This document shows, in pieces, positions 1 to 11,759 of a stretch of DNA of 64,000 nt. The stretch comes from Phascolomyces articulosus (lineage: Eukaryota > Mucoromycota > Mucoromycetes > Mucorales > Lichtheimiaceae): assembly GCA_025677815.1 (NCBI GenBank), contig JAIXMP010000010.1, positions 682,001-746,000 on the forward strand, given 5' to 3'. The notes below the pieces were generated by a model that saw nothing but the letters and a program-made list of their open reading frames with translations, had not been told where the DNA came from and ran no database searches. A program made the translations under genes and the position numbers. Every line of letters starts with the position of its first letter. Position 1 is the stretch's first letter.

Positions 1-169
1 CGGGTGATGTGTGTGTCCACACCAAATCTCTCTTTTCCTTTTGCAACTTATCCATCAAAATCAAGGCACCACAGAGCGGATAATCATTTCTCCCATTTCC
101 CGATTCCCATAATTCTGTTTTCAGATAGACAGTTATTGTTACTTTTTCTATATACCAATAATAATAAGG

Positions 170-1419
170 ATGAACATTGTCAGAAAGAAATTAAGAATCC
201 TTTGTCTCCATGGTATGGCTCAGAATGCCATTCTATTTGAAAAAAAGACTGCAGGATTCTTTCAAGACATCAAGGAACAAGTTGAATTGGGTGAGATTTT
301 AAATGAATTTGCTGACGAATCAGAAAAAAATATTATATAATGGTACTAAAAAAGCAACTTTTGCTTGAATACTGACAAACGAAAATAAATATATATTGTA
401 AATAGTCTATATTCGTGGACCTTTGAAAGTATTAGATCCTGAACTTGTATCGCTTGTAGAAAGAGCCACACAAGTAGGTGAATCTGTTTCGGAAGGTATA
501 TATATTTGATCCATAAATTAATTAAAATCAATGACATTTTATGGGGGAAAAAAGGAATGGATCATTAAATCCTTTCTCTTTTGTCTATAGAGGCACGACC
601 TTGGGCCTGGTGGTTTATTGCAAATAGAAAACCAATGGATTCAGAAGGATATTTTTATGGATTTAAAGAGAGTGTCGAATATATACAACAAGTACTTTTA
701 GAACAGGTATGTCGCATTAGCAACATGTCAAAATTAGTACATCATTGACTATTCCTTATCATGACCTATCAAATAAAAAATAATAAAAATAGGGTCCTTT
801 TGATGGAATTATGGGGTTCTCACAAGGTAAGGAAGAAAAATTAAAATCTATTATTCTATTCATAACTATAGCATAACCGAAAAACAAAACCGTTCTCCCT
901 TCGTAGGTGCATGCTTTACCGGATATTTGGCACACATGCTTGAAAAACGAAACGGTTTGATTCCTCCAGAATTTCCACATCCACCACTTAAATTTGCAAT
1001 CATTGCTGGAGGTTTCATTCTCACAAGTCAGCCTGCAACACAATCCACATATTTTTTACCAAACCAAAAACTGGAAACACCTAGTATGCATGTCATTGGT
1101 GAGGTTGATACCATCATACCACCAGAACGAAGTGATTTATTGACAAGTAGATTCAAAAATCCAACAGTTTTTTATCATCCAGGAGCGTAAGTATATATTT
1201 TCCATCCCAATACGAATTACATTACTGTATGAATAACACGGAGAAGAGAGGGTGCATTTCAATTCCATACTTTCTTGATCCAATCATTATTTCGCTCTAA
1301 ATATGGATGCATATTTTTTTTCCAGACATTTTGTTCCCAAAACGCAAGCTGCCAGAAAAATCCTGTCTGAATTTTTATCATCGGTAATTCAAGATAACCA
1401 AGCACAAGCCCATATGTAG
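170..1419 (+). CDS. FSH1-family serine hydrolase
   Basis: Six exons rebuilt: 170-290, 406-495, 591-706, 793-826, 907-1186, 1326-1419, giving 244 aa. The protein starts with the family pattern RILCLHGMAQNA, typical of FSH1/OVCA2-type alpha/beta hydrolases. The nucleophile elbow GFSQG puts the catalytic serine at residue 119. GEVD (Asp188) and the HPGAHFVP end (His215) supply the other two triad residues, so the triad is complete. All introns have GT..AG ends and the reading frame closes exactly at TAG 1417-1419. The length matches stand-alone FSH1 proteins. The substrate is unknown; the family are small cytosolic or mitochondrial esterases. The family is near certain and individual splice sites are good. 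Confidence 0.9.
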
Positions 1420-4400
1420 AATATCTCACCACTGCTAAAGTATTATTGTTAAAAATAGATGATGACCTAATCTCCTCCATTTTTTTTTACTAAACATCAA
1501 TATATCTACAGTTGATTATCAACACATCTGTACATCCAATTTTAGACTAAAGAGTACCATGGGAACAGAGCTTTCTTTTAAATTATTGTTATACAACATC
1601 ATGCATACATTGTGCTATCTATGTCCCCTTCGTCTCTCCATATTAGTACACGTTTTCAAACGTATGGATAGCGTTGAGAAACCTGGTATATATTTCAATA
1701 ATGACACAAGTGATAATATGTTTGGGTTGAGATTGAACTACAGTCTTGGCTATTGTCATATGTATGATAGATGATGCTTATCCAGAAAAGATAAACTTGA
1801 AAATAGATATATAAATATGTCCTGGTTTATTCATTTCTTCTAGAAATTCGGCATTGGATATACATATAGCTAATCCACCTTCAGTTTATTTAGATGGAAG
1901 ACTTTAAAATATTGGATACATATGAAGAGGCTTTAACAACAGCAACAGTAAAAATCAGGACATTCACGTGGTACTTTTTTTTTACTGGATTCGGGTATAT
2001 TAGGATGATCTGGCCAGTTTAAAGTGGCATCGAATTGTTAGGAAGGAAGGGGTAAATATATATATAAAGAAAGTTGAAATAGAATGGAGTTGATGAAGAT
2101 CGCTGCATGCTGATTTGGATCAATGTGTTTTTCTTTTTTGGATTTTTGTTCTAATCGATACAATTATATCAATGATATGATTACATGCATATCCAGTTTT
2201 ATTTTGAGTAAATGTAAAATACTCTTATCTTTACTTAATAACACAGTAACAAACCATTTGAGAAGCATCTATTGTATACACGCATAAATCAAGAAATTAA
2301 TGACAATCTAAATTAGGTGACCACCTTCTACTGCTTCATAATGCCAAAAGCATCCTTCTCCAAGCAGTATTGAATAAATTAGAATTTATCTATCTACAAC
2401 AACTACTCGATAAACCACTTACTTTGTCTTTACTCAAAAATAATATCAGTTTAAATGTAAAGTATATAAAATATAGAGCCTTGCATTTTGCAGATGCAAA
2501 AAAAGGTGAGGATTTGCATCCGCTTTATATAATATATGCTATGTTTTTGTAAGCCAATAAACGAATATATAAAAAATATAACTATAAAGAATGACGCTCT
2601 ATTATTGTATTCATTGCCGATTCTTTGGAGAAAACAATTGTTTTAATGAGACATAATAATGACTGTGATTCTTATTTGAATCACTTGAATAACAGTGACA
2701 TGCATCAACATTCAAATATATTTTTCTTGGTTAGAAAAATTAGAAAAAGAAAGTTAACAATAGTTCAAAACTATATAATTCTTCATAGAATGACCTTGGT
2801 CAAAATTGATGTATATAGGTTAAAATTTATATTTGTTAATGTGGGATACTGAATTTCCCTGCATCTATAGGCAAATGTCGCTTCCTTGTGGTATTTTGTT
2901 TGCTGCGCTCAGCAAGCTGGGTCAACTCATTGTTATAGCAATAAAAAACTCAGTAAGACTCTTCTCCTCTTGATAACATTTCCTTTTTGGGAGCGTCAGC
3001 CATGGTGTTTATATAAAGTTTCTGTATGATGTAATGTATTTCTACTACCAGCATTATAATATTTATAAATATAGATATCAGGTCATTTCTTCAATAAGCT
3101 TATTACTGCTTTAATGTTATGAATATGGTTAGTATAGATTATTATGATTATTATACGGGTAAGTAATATAATATTTGCAATATATATTATACTTTAGGAA
3201 TAACGTCATTTTTATCAAACAGATAGATAGATGCGTGGGTAGGTGGTAAAAATAGTTATCTCAAATGAGTTGTTGGATAGTATTTCTTCCTTATTTTGAA
3301 TCAATTGTTCACGAACTTTATAAAAGAAAAGGAAAGATCTATGATATACAAAATAATATAAACACATCAAGATTCTTCTTATTATTACGTATCGATATGT
3401 GTAATTCAGTAATTGCATGTTGCTGTATGTAATTACATTCACGATTGACTCAATTTGTCTTCTTTAGTAGCAATAAATCGAGAAAAAAAAAGATGGCACT
3501 TCTGTTTTCTTTTCTTCTAGAAGGAAGATTTGCTTTTCTTGCCAAGTCCTTCTGAGTATGAACTCGACATACTAATAGTTTATACACCCCCCTATTGTGA
3601 TGATAATAGTCTAATACTATACTATACAATGATTTTATCCTTGGAATACCAAAAATATATTCCACAATAAACCCATAATAATTTTTCACCTATACCAAAA
3701 ATATAGAGTTTAAACTATCATGTAATGCGTCCCAACGGTGCTTAATAAAGTCCGATTCTTGCTAAGCATTTTTATATGTTAACTTGAAAATTGATCGTCG
3801 GATTCCTACATTATTTTTTTTACTATGCAACGTAACCATTTCTTCGAATCCCGCCATATTCCCATATTCAAATAAATAGAAAATGTCGATATTGGGGTAA
3901 TAATTATGATAATAAATTGGGATCATAGATGCAGGGGGAAATCCACCAAGTTTGGATTGCTTGACAAGGGTTAACCCTACGTATGAGTTGTTATGGTAGT
4001 TTCTTAAGCAATCAGCATACCATCGTTCATATGGAGCCATCCAACTGATATCTATCTATCTACTTATTTGTTATATATACAGATAATAATGAAAAACTAT
4101 ACCCTAAACTACTCGTTCATGGTTGATTACTCATTTTTGAAAAAAAAAAGTTTAATAAAAAACGTGACTGCTTTATCCAATACAAAAAAAATTTGAGAAA
4201 AAACTTTTGAGCTTAAAAACTTGAAAAATAACACCCTTTTCTGCTACTCCGAAGTTCTTAACAAAAAAAAAACTACTTTAAACTACACATCCACCACCCA
4301 CTCACATAACTCATAAATACATATATATATATATATAAACTACACTATCCTCTCCTTCAAGAAACCCGTGATATAATATTTTTTTTTTATTTTTCTTTTT

Positions 4401-4794
4401 TTCTCTCAACTTCTTGCAGAGATTCTTCTATTCAACATTGATAAACTTGTCCGCGCGGTAATCGTCTAATTTACAACGCCACTCAATAACAACACGACTT
4501 TTTCTGTTGTCACAATTTTTTTTCGTCTTGTAACGCCCATCTCGTTTTTATTGCTTTCTGTTATTCTATTTTTTTTTCTGTGATTCGAAAAGGTAAAATT
4601 ATGCACTCAGTTTTTTTTTATTATTTTTTTCCAGCGCCTATTTCTTTTTTTGTATATCTATTCTCTTTATTTCAATGATTGAGCAATGACTGGGATCCCG
4701 TTTATATGGGTTTCTAACTTGTTTCTGTTTATATATATATATATATATATATTTCTTTTTGAAACCTGTCAAAAAATATATAAAGAAATACACC
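1420..4794. other. gene-poor stretch with weak ORF fragments
   Basis: There is no convincing complete gene. It holds short open frames at 1559-1774 (+), 1933-2037 (-, ends in four cysteines) and 3762-4040 (-, 92 codons), listed or discussed separately. From about 4260 to 4760 it becomes rich in T and CT tracts and contains two (AT)n runs (about 4320-4337 and 4731-4752). I read this part as the promoter and leader of the zinc-cluster gene that starts at 4795. Confidence 0.5.
3762..4040 (-). CDS. hypothetical 92-aa ORF
   Basis: An ATG-started open frame of 92 codons (starts MAPYERWYADCLRNY) lies alone in an A+T-rich intergenic stretch. It is aromatic-rich (many Tyr and Phe) and resembles no family I recognise. 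An AG sits 3 bases upstream of the ATG, so it could also be a terminal exon or a relic of an older gene. Nothing in the flanks confirms expression. Confidence 0.2.
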   Translation of the reverse strand: MAPYERWYADCLRNYHNNSYVGLTLVKQSKLGGFPPASMIPIYYHNYYPNIDIFYLFEYGNMAGFEEMVTLHSKKNNVGIRRSIFKLTYKNA

Positions 4795-5465
4795 ATGCAA
4801 TTTGTTCCTACCTCCTACTTTTCTGGCTATGCTAATGCATCACAACAACAAGCTTTGCAACAACAACAGCAGCAACAGCAGCAACAACCACAACAACAGC
4901 AGCAGCAACAGCAGCAACAAAACTCACCACACGCTTCGCAATCACCGGCTCCATCGACTACACAAGTGGAACAACACCAACAACCACCACAACCACAACC
5001 TATGGGTTTACCAACCGCTTTGCCGGGTTTTGCTCAAGCTGGTATGCCTGTTGCAACTGCTACTACTGAGTTGAATGCTCAGGGCAAACCAAAGCGAAAG
5101 CAAGTGAAAAATGCTTGTGGTATGTGTATTATTTATATACCCTTAATTTTTTTTTTGGGTTTGATAACACATTATGATGACGCACATATATATAAACTCA
5201 CTCTATTTTTTTATATATGTATAAATTATTATAATATCACGTATATTTTATAATTATTATTATTCCGGATATAAAAAAAGTCAACTGTCAAAAGGCGTGT
5301 AAAAAGTGTGACGATGGACGACCTTGTCAGCGTTGTGTCAAATATGGATTACAAGAAACATGTGTTAACTCGGTTCGTAAGGAGCGTAAGAAGGGTATTA
5401 AGCGAGGACCATACAAGAAACGTAAGCAGGGTAAGTTAAATATGAGTATTGGGTGTGTGAGGACG

Positions 5466-5497
<32 letters not shown>

Positions 5498-6575
5498 TTA
5501 GTTGGATTGTTGTGTGTGTGTGTGTGTGTTATATGTTGGGGGAGGGGGGAGAGAGAAGAGAAGAGGGGGAGAGAGAGGAAAGGAAGAGTTTTTTCTTTGA
5601 TTTTTTTGTGTGTGTGCCACGTGTGACGAATGACTTGACCGATTGCACATGGTTTTTTATAATAATATAGCCGATGGTTCATCTTCAACTGATGGTTCAA
5701 CTACGTCCGCGCAAAACGTTTCTGGTACTACTTCACTTCCTGGTGCTTTGTATGCTCAGACCTCTCAGGCTTCTTCTGCTGTTCGAACCAATGGTGTACT
5801 TGCTTATCAACCCTTCCAATCTGGCACCTATGATGCATTCCATGCTGCTGCTGTGAGTTATCAAAATTCAGCATCCATGATACCTCATGCCTATATGGTA
5901 CCTGCCATGCAACAAATGTATCCTACCAATCCGATTCTTTCCTATCAAGCTGCTATGAATATGCTGTCTCCTCAACATGGCCAATCTTCACCTAATATTT
6001 ATGCTGGTTTCCGACAAGATAATCAACAACAGCCACCTTCTCAAGATCAAACGACTGAAGGTCAGCAGCAACATCGATCTCATGAAGGTAGCCCAGCAAC
6101 ACCTACAGGAGGAGTGAGTACACCAAATATCAAAAATGAAAATGCTACTGCCACCGCCACAACAACCACTGAATCGGATGATGAAGGTTCCAAGTTGAAT
6201 ATCTTATCGCAATTATGCAGTGCTGTATTGGATCGTGCTCCTGCTGAATCTGTAAAACAAGAAGATCAACAACAAACATCACATACTTCCGATCAAACAC
6301 AACAGCAAGATACGACTCAACAACAGCAAGCATCACCAGCAGTAGGAGGGGAAGCAACCTCGAGTCTACATCAAAGTACGCCACCACCAAGTCGTGATCA
6401 TTCACGCGAAGTTTCGAATGAAGCTGATGTGAAAACGGAAAGGTATGTGTTATTATTATAATTATTATCGTGATCATCTTTTTCTTTTTTTGGTCTTCTT
6501 TATCCAGATGTTCGGGTATATATCTTATTTAAACGAAAATTATTATTATATTATTATAGCACTTCGAATCAATGA
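4795..6575 (+). CDS. Zn2Cys6 zinc-cluster transcription factor with poly-Q N-terminus
   Basis: Four exons: 4795-5119, 5281-5430, 5671-6442, 6560-6575, giving 420 aa. Residues 18-45 are almost pure glutamine from mixed CAA/CAG codons. The binuclear cluster follows: Cys108, 111, 118, 124, 127, 136 (C-x2-C-x6-C-x5-C-x2-C-x8-C), with an extra Cys115. It is followed by a basic linker containing KKGIKRGPYKKR, so DNA binding in the nucleus is expected. The remainder is Q/S/T-rich and disordered. No fungal_trans regulatory domain is visible, so the protein is short for this class. The first intron splits the cluster just after its first cysteine. The last exon is tiny (16 bases) and the least certain part. 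ATG 4795 is the first ATG in frame. Target genes are unknown. Confidence 0.85.
5467..5497. repeat. (TAA)n microsatellite in intron
   Basis: About ten trinucleotide units sit in intron 2 of the zinc-cluster gene, followed by a GT run and a purine-rich tract (to about 5590). Confidence 0.9.
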
Positions 6576-8542
6576 TGAATAATAGTAAATCCTATCGGTT
6601 CCGTTATGTATCAAATTCAACAAATTCATTTCAAAAAACAAAAAAAAAAAGAAAACTCACGCACACTTCACCACTACACACACACACCCAAAAAAAATAA
6701 TCCATGAATAGCAGCAGCAAGACAACAAAAGAAAAGGGATTTGTTTTTTTTTTGTCTTCTTGTTCAAGTCATATATATATTATACAGCAACAACTTTGTT
6801 ATTTTCTTTTTTTCTCATCTATTTCTTAGCATTATATACAGCAAAAAAGAAAGGGTTTCTTTTTTTTCAAAATAATATCACACACAACTCCCTCACATTT
6901 TATATATAAAATATACACCCACACACTTATATACAACAATTCAAATACAAAAAAGAGACATTTTATAAGAATCTTTTATATATATTATTATAAACAACAA
7001 ACAAACAACAACAAAAACATACATAACAATCCTTCCTCTTTCTTGGCTGTTCTTATTTGCTTACAAAAAAACCACATGAAGTATATTTTATATTATTACT
7101 ATTATTATTATTAAATTTAGATATCATTTTTTTTTGAGAGTAACGATTCTTTTTCCTTTACCTCCCCCAAAAAAAAACTTCGTGTACATAACATTCCATA
7201 TGACCATTTTTACACCCTTTTTTTTGTGATATTTCTTTCATTTCTTACTGCTGCTTTTTTCTCTCTCTTCTAGACTATATATATTATGTGCAATAAAAAA
7301 AACAATTTTATGACAAAAAAAAATATTATTATTTTCAGGAACAACATCATCTTTACTACTTACCATTTGACAATCGGAGCCATATGATTTATTATGCAGA
7401 TTGGGTTATATAATTCATTGAACGCAAGGCCCAGATGAATATATAAGGTCTCCGATTAGCATTATTGTATTATCTGCCCCATTATCGTTTTTTGAAAAGA
7501 CGCAAAACTACAGAAAGTTTAAAAATAATATAGCGGGGCCCTTAAGTAGTAATATCGTTCTTTCTTCTTTGTACAATGACTAATAAAAATAACTCATTAA
7601 TGTGCGTGTGTGTTGTGTAATATAATAATAATAGTAAGTAGTGGTAGTAATACTACTCTATTATTATAGATGCTGATATATAAAAGATAATAGATTTGCC
7701 TCAAATCATTGTTGAACAAACCCTGGATTACCCCAATCCATTTACATTATTACCAAGATTTAATATCTTGACTTGCTGCAAATTGGCGTTCATCTTATGT
7801 AGGACAACATATTCCCTTTTATTCTTATTATAGCTGGTATCCTAATTACTTACGAATGATAGAATAATCACCATAGTAACGAATGACACCATATAAAGTA
7901 AAGGTTTGCTATGGAAATAAACTTTTTTAACGTTGAAAAAAACAGTTGTTTTAGCAACCCTATCGTCTTAGTATGCATAAATCACTATAGCAACGAAGGA
8001 CCACTGAACTGGTAATAATTTTTTTTACTAATATCTTACTACACCTTTTTTTTGGTGCACATACAGCGTTGGAAGTTAAGTTTGTCCATAGAAAAAAAAA
8101 TTGCGTCATGATTTTGAAAATGGGTTACTTTTCCAGTTGAGCTACCTAAGTGAAAATGATCCATGATTTTAAAAATAAGCCATCCCATGCAAATCTAAGA
8201 ATGGCATGTTCATAAATTTGAGCCAATACTTCGTCTTCTGAATATATAAATAAAAGACAATTCGTAGCTTTTATATAGAGAGTTTTTTTTTCTCTATCAC
8301 ACATTTACTATTATTATGGGTGACGCTACCACTACTATTGACGCACAAAGAATTGCACCGTTCCAAAACTACATGGAATGCACCCAGGAAAGGTGATGCA
8401 GAAATGAATTACACACGAAAAATAAGAATTTTACAGCACGAAAAAAAAAATTGCAAAAATTTATTGGACGAGAAAATCCTAACTGCCTTTTTTTTCTCCT
8501 TCTTTGTCCTTTCTCATAAAGTAAAATCACTGAACGGTCGGC
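6576..8542. other. intergenic: 3' UTR-like low complexity, then unassigned DNA
   Basis: 6576-7330 is A/T homopolymer-rich and looks like a long 3' UTR or terminator zone. 7330-8280 shows no ORF of note. 8287-8310 is a T/CT-rich block preceding ATG 8316. That ATG opens a 25-codon frame ending at a possible donor at 8393, but it does not join the next gene cleanly, so I treat it as leader or an alternative 5' exon. Confidence 0.5.
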
Positions 8543-10976
8543 ATGTCGCGACGAAGACCTCAACGACCATGTGTTTCTTCTAATAATGGCGATATTAATT
8601 CAATTATTACCATTAGCCAAGGTTAATTACTTAAAAAGATTACTCTTGTATAATTATTTAATTGTTCAAAACAGAAATTATTGACGCGTTTTATTTATTT
8701 TTTCTATAGATGATCCAATTCAAACCGCTCCTTCTCCACCAAAGGTATAAAAAGACAATGAACAATGAGCAATGATCCATGACATAAATAATGGAAATAT
8801 TTTCTTAATCATTTTAATTAAATTTAGTCAAAGGGCGAAATTTTGAGAGAACGAGCCATGTTACGAATGAGTCCACGGTCTTCTAGCCATTGGTTTCTTA
8901 ATGCATCGATGCGAACGACAAGTATAGCAGAGTCAGTAGAACAAGAAGACGATGATGATGATGAGATTGCTGACTTTAGTAGTCAAAATAGTAATAATAC
9001 ACTAGAAGAAGACGACGATCACCATAGCGATATCCAATCTTTTGGGGATGATCAATCGCAAGAGAGTGATCGACCACAATCACAAGATAACAAGAACAGT
9101 CCAAAAATAAAATCTGCTACGATTAAGCAAGATCCACCCAATCCCAATGATGAAATTCAAGTTGCAAAAGAGAATTATTACAATCAAGAAGAAGAACGAC
9201 AGGACGACGATAAGAAATCGATGGTCGGTCATGATCATGCTATTGATGGTGACGGTGATGGTACTTCCTATGTTGATCCCGATGCAGATACACTCCCTTA
9301 TGATCCTGATGCGGATTCATCTCCATGTGATCCTGAAGCTGACACAGTACCTTACAATAGCAGTGATGATGATTCAACAGCCTCACCACCACCCAAAGTA
9401 CATTATCATTCGAGTCCACCACCAGCTGTTGCAGCATCATCCGCACGTGAAATGAAGAATGATACTACTATTGACAACTTTTGGGATGATGATGATGAAC
9501 AAATTGTGTTTTCTCCACCACCGTTACCTCGTTTTGAAGAAAGACGTAATAGCAATTTGTCTGGCTTGGATGAACTAGATGATCGTGTTTTGGAACTTAA
9601 TTCACCCCCTTTCGATGTAATTTCAAATGATACCTTTGCATTTGATGAGGCATTTGACGTTTCTATCTTGAGTGATGAAAAGAAATCACCAAAAACATCC
9701 AAACAACGACGACAGCAACAACAAGGAGATCAATTATCATTGCAATTATTTTCTATTCCAAATAGATCAAATAGTTCTTTCCAAGTACCTAGTTCACCTA
9801 CTCTTTCTTTACGAAATAATACTTTATCTCCTCGTGTACCTGAACAACAACAAAAACAAATTTCACAAGATGTCCCAACAGTAAAAGATTCGAGGCAACC
9901 GTCTATTAATGAAGGTAAATATCATAAAAGGGAGATGGAATAATATCGTATTGTTAATAGTTTCAAACTAATGTAACCTAAATAATAATATAATAGATGA
10001 GGGTTCATTTATGGATGGCATGTTTTCCAGTCTTTCAACGTATAAAAGTTCAGCATCAAATTCTCAAGAACTTTCTCAATCCCCTACCAAACCACAAAAA
10101 CAGCAAAGCTCACTGCTTAACTTTAGTCGTGTCGTGAAAAGTCAATCCTTTATGCCATCCTACAATCTATCTTCACCTGAATCCAAAAAGGACTCTTCTC
10201 AAAAAGTGCAGCGCTCGTTATCTAGCCATAACAGCAATGAATCAGCTAAATTGCTGGGTACTAGAGAAGTATCTCAATCAAGCCATACAGCCACCAAATC
10301 GCCAGATACTAAAAAAATACCTCAATCAAGCAATACTTCATCATCGCCACCACCTCATAAATTTACATTATCCAAATATTATCCAACGAAGAAAGAAGAT
10401 TCACCCATTAGTTCAAAATCATCGTATACCCCCAAACAACAACATCAAACATCTTTTCAACGTACAAAGAGTACAGAAATACCCATAACGTCATCGTCAT
10501 CAACAGCATCACGTGCTTTCCAACATACCAAATACAACAAAAATCATCAATCGTCTTCGACATTATACCAAACAACTTTGTCTAAATTTCCATCCTTTTC
10601 TCAATCACAAGTTGACGACGACAATGACAACGACCTTGACAATCACAGCACTTCCATTTCATCAACATTAAGTTATCTTCAATGTGGTCAACGAAAACCT
10701 CCGCTTGGTCTGACGCGAAAACATATCAACTTATCACCATCTTCATCAGAGCGAGATGCAAAGAAACTTCGAAGTAAGCCACTTGCTGATATCTTAAAAA
10801 CCACCAATCCAGTAAGACGTCGTTCATCAGGAAAAACACTTGGTTTGAACCGACGATCATTTAAATCACAACCATCAAGACCATCACAGCCATCACAGCC
10901 ATCACAGCCATCACAGCCATCACAGCCATCACAGCCATCACAATCTTCACAACCATCATCATCACCAACCCACTGA
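8543..10976 (+). CDS. large disordered acidic/Ser-rich protein, unknown function
   Basis: Four exons: 8543-8621, 8710-8744, 8828-9914, 9997-10976, in frame throughout, 726 aa. It begins MSRRRPQRPC. Residues 60-120 are strongly acidic (runs of D/E). Residues 188-214 hold three 9-residue units DPDADTLPY / DPDADSSPC / DPEADTVPY. The second half is Ser/Gln/Lys-rich. Near the C-terminus two short motifs repeat: PLGLTRK (about 10700-10720) and TLGLNRR (about 10836-10856). The protein ends in a Pro-Ser-Gln tandem repeat. No folded domain is recognised. The LGL-x-R motifs loosely recall the RAD51-binding C-terminus of RAD51AP1, which is only a suggestion. ATG 8316 upstream is an alternative start region that I could not join in frame. 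Confidence 0.7.
10872..10943 (+). repeat. 9-bp coding tandem repeat (CCATCACAG)n
   Basis: Eight head-to-tail 9-base units, first and last diverged by one or two bases, encode a Pro-Ser-Gln repeat at the end of the preceding protein. Such a coding minisatellite should vary in length between strains. Confidence 0.95.
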
Positions 10977-11230
10977 TATTGAAAAACAACAAACGAAAAA
11001 AAAACCATTTTTTTATTATAATTTGAAGGAGAGAGTAGAGGGAGGAGGAGAAAATACCCTACTACATGCACACATTCACAAATATTGTATATATTGTATA
11101 CATCTATGTACATATTATTATGGTGGATTCTTAAAAAAAAAGATATTGTTGTTTTTGCTGGTTTTTTTCTTTCTTTTTTTTTTTCGTTTCCTCGTTTTTA
11201 TTTATTTCATCATCATCATCCAGCACGCCG

Positions 11231-11512
11231 TTAAATTTCATTAGCGAGTCTTGCATTTTCAATTTGAAGATGTCGAACTTGTTCCATATATTGAAATTCT
11301 CTGTATTGGATATCCTCTATCCATTGCAAAGCGGCTTCGATAATATACCTTTTGGTGGGTCGACCATGATTATTCCAAGGAATAGGTAACAAGTTTGCCA
11401 ATGTATCGAATTGGGCGTTCAAGAGATTTCGACGTAGACGTTCATTGGCATTATGATTCATACGATCTCGAGGATGACGACGAGGACCTTGCCCTCGAAG
11501 TGACGGATTCAT
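11231..11512 (-). CDS. very small bHLH transcription factor
   Basis: A single-exon 93-aa protein. After about 17 basic residues comes a basic region NHNANERLRRN (compare the E-R-x-R-R core of bHLH proteins), helix 1 with the FDTLANLLP pattern, a loop containing GRPTKR, and helix 2 IIEAALQWIEDIQ. The C-terminal helix continues with a hydrophobic spacing (M, V, L, I) that could form a short zipper. This fits DNA binding as a dimer in the nucleus. The basic region has Asn where many E-box binders have His/Arg. There is no activation domain, so it likely partners another bHLH protein. A CT/T-rich leader lies just upstream on its strand. The gene looks complete (ATG and TAA present). Confidence 0.8.
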   Translation of the reverse strand: MNPSLRGQGPRRHPRDRMNHNANERLRRNLLNAQFDTLANLLPIPWNNHGRPTKRYIIEAALQWIEDIQYREFQYMEQVRHLQIENARLANEI

Positions 11513-11759
11513 TTTTTTAAAAGAGAGGAAAACGAGTGGAAGAAAAAAAAATACTGGTTTTTTTAGGCTAATTGTCTTTTTTTTTATTATAGAATTAAAT
11601 TATTATTATTAATTATTCGTTCGAATAGTATTTATATTTACATATACATCATGATTGCATCACACACTTGTAAAAAAAAAATAATTATACATACATACAC
11701 TATCCCAATAAAGTTTTTTTTTCTTTTTTTGTACATCAATTATATATATATATATATAT

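Noticed and set aside
4802..5074. 90-codon frame rich in Asn/Leu within the zinc-cluster exon
   Set aside because: Shifted reading of the CAA/CAG repeat; the poly-Q frame is continuous with the zinc cluster.
8110..8170. tRNA-like A-box (complement of CCAGTTGAGCTACC) on the minus strand
   Set aside because: The 14-base block fits a tRNA D-arm, but no B-box, acceptor pairing or anticodon stem follows. At best it is a relic.
8316..8392. Alternative first exon starting MGDATTTIDAQ
   Set aside because: It ends at a possible donor but does not join the next supported exon in frame; the ATG at 8543 gives a clean gene.
10688..11113. Long minus-strand frame with repeated CDG units
   Set aside because: Antisense reading of the 9-bp minisatellite.
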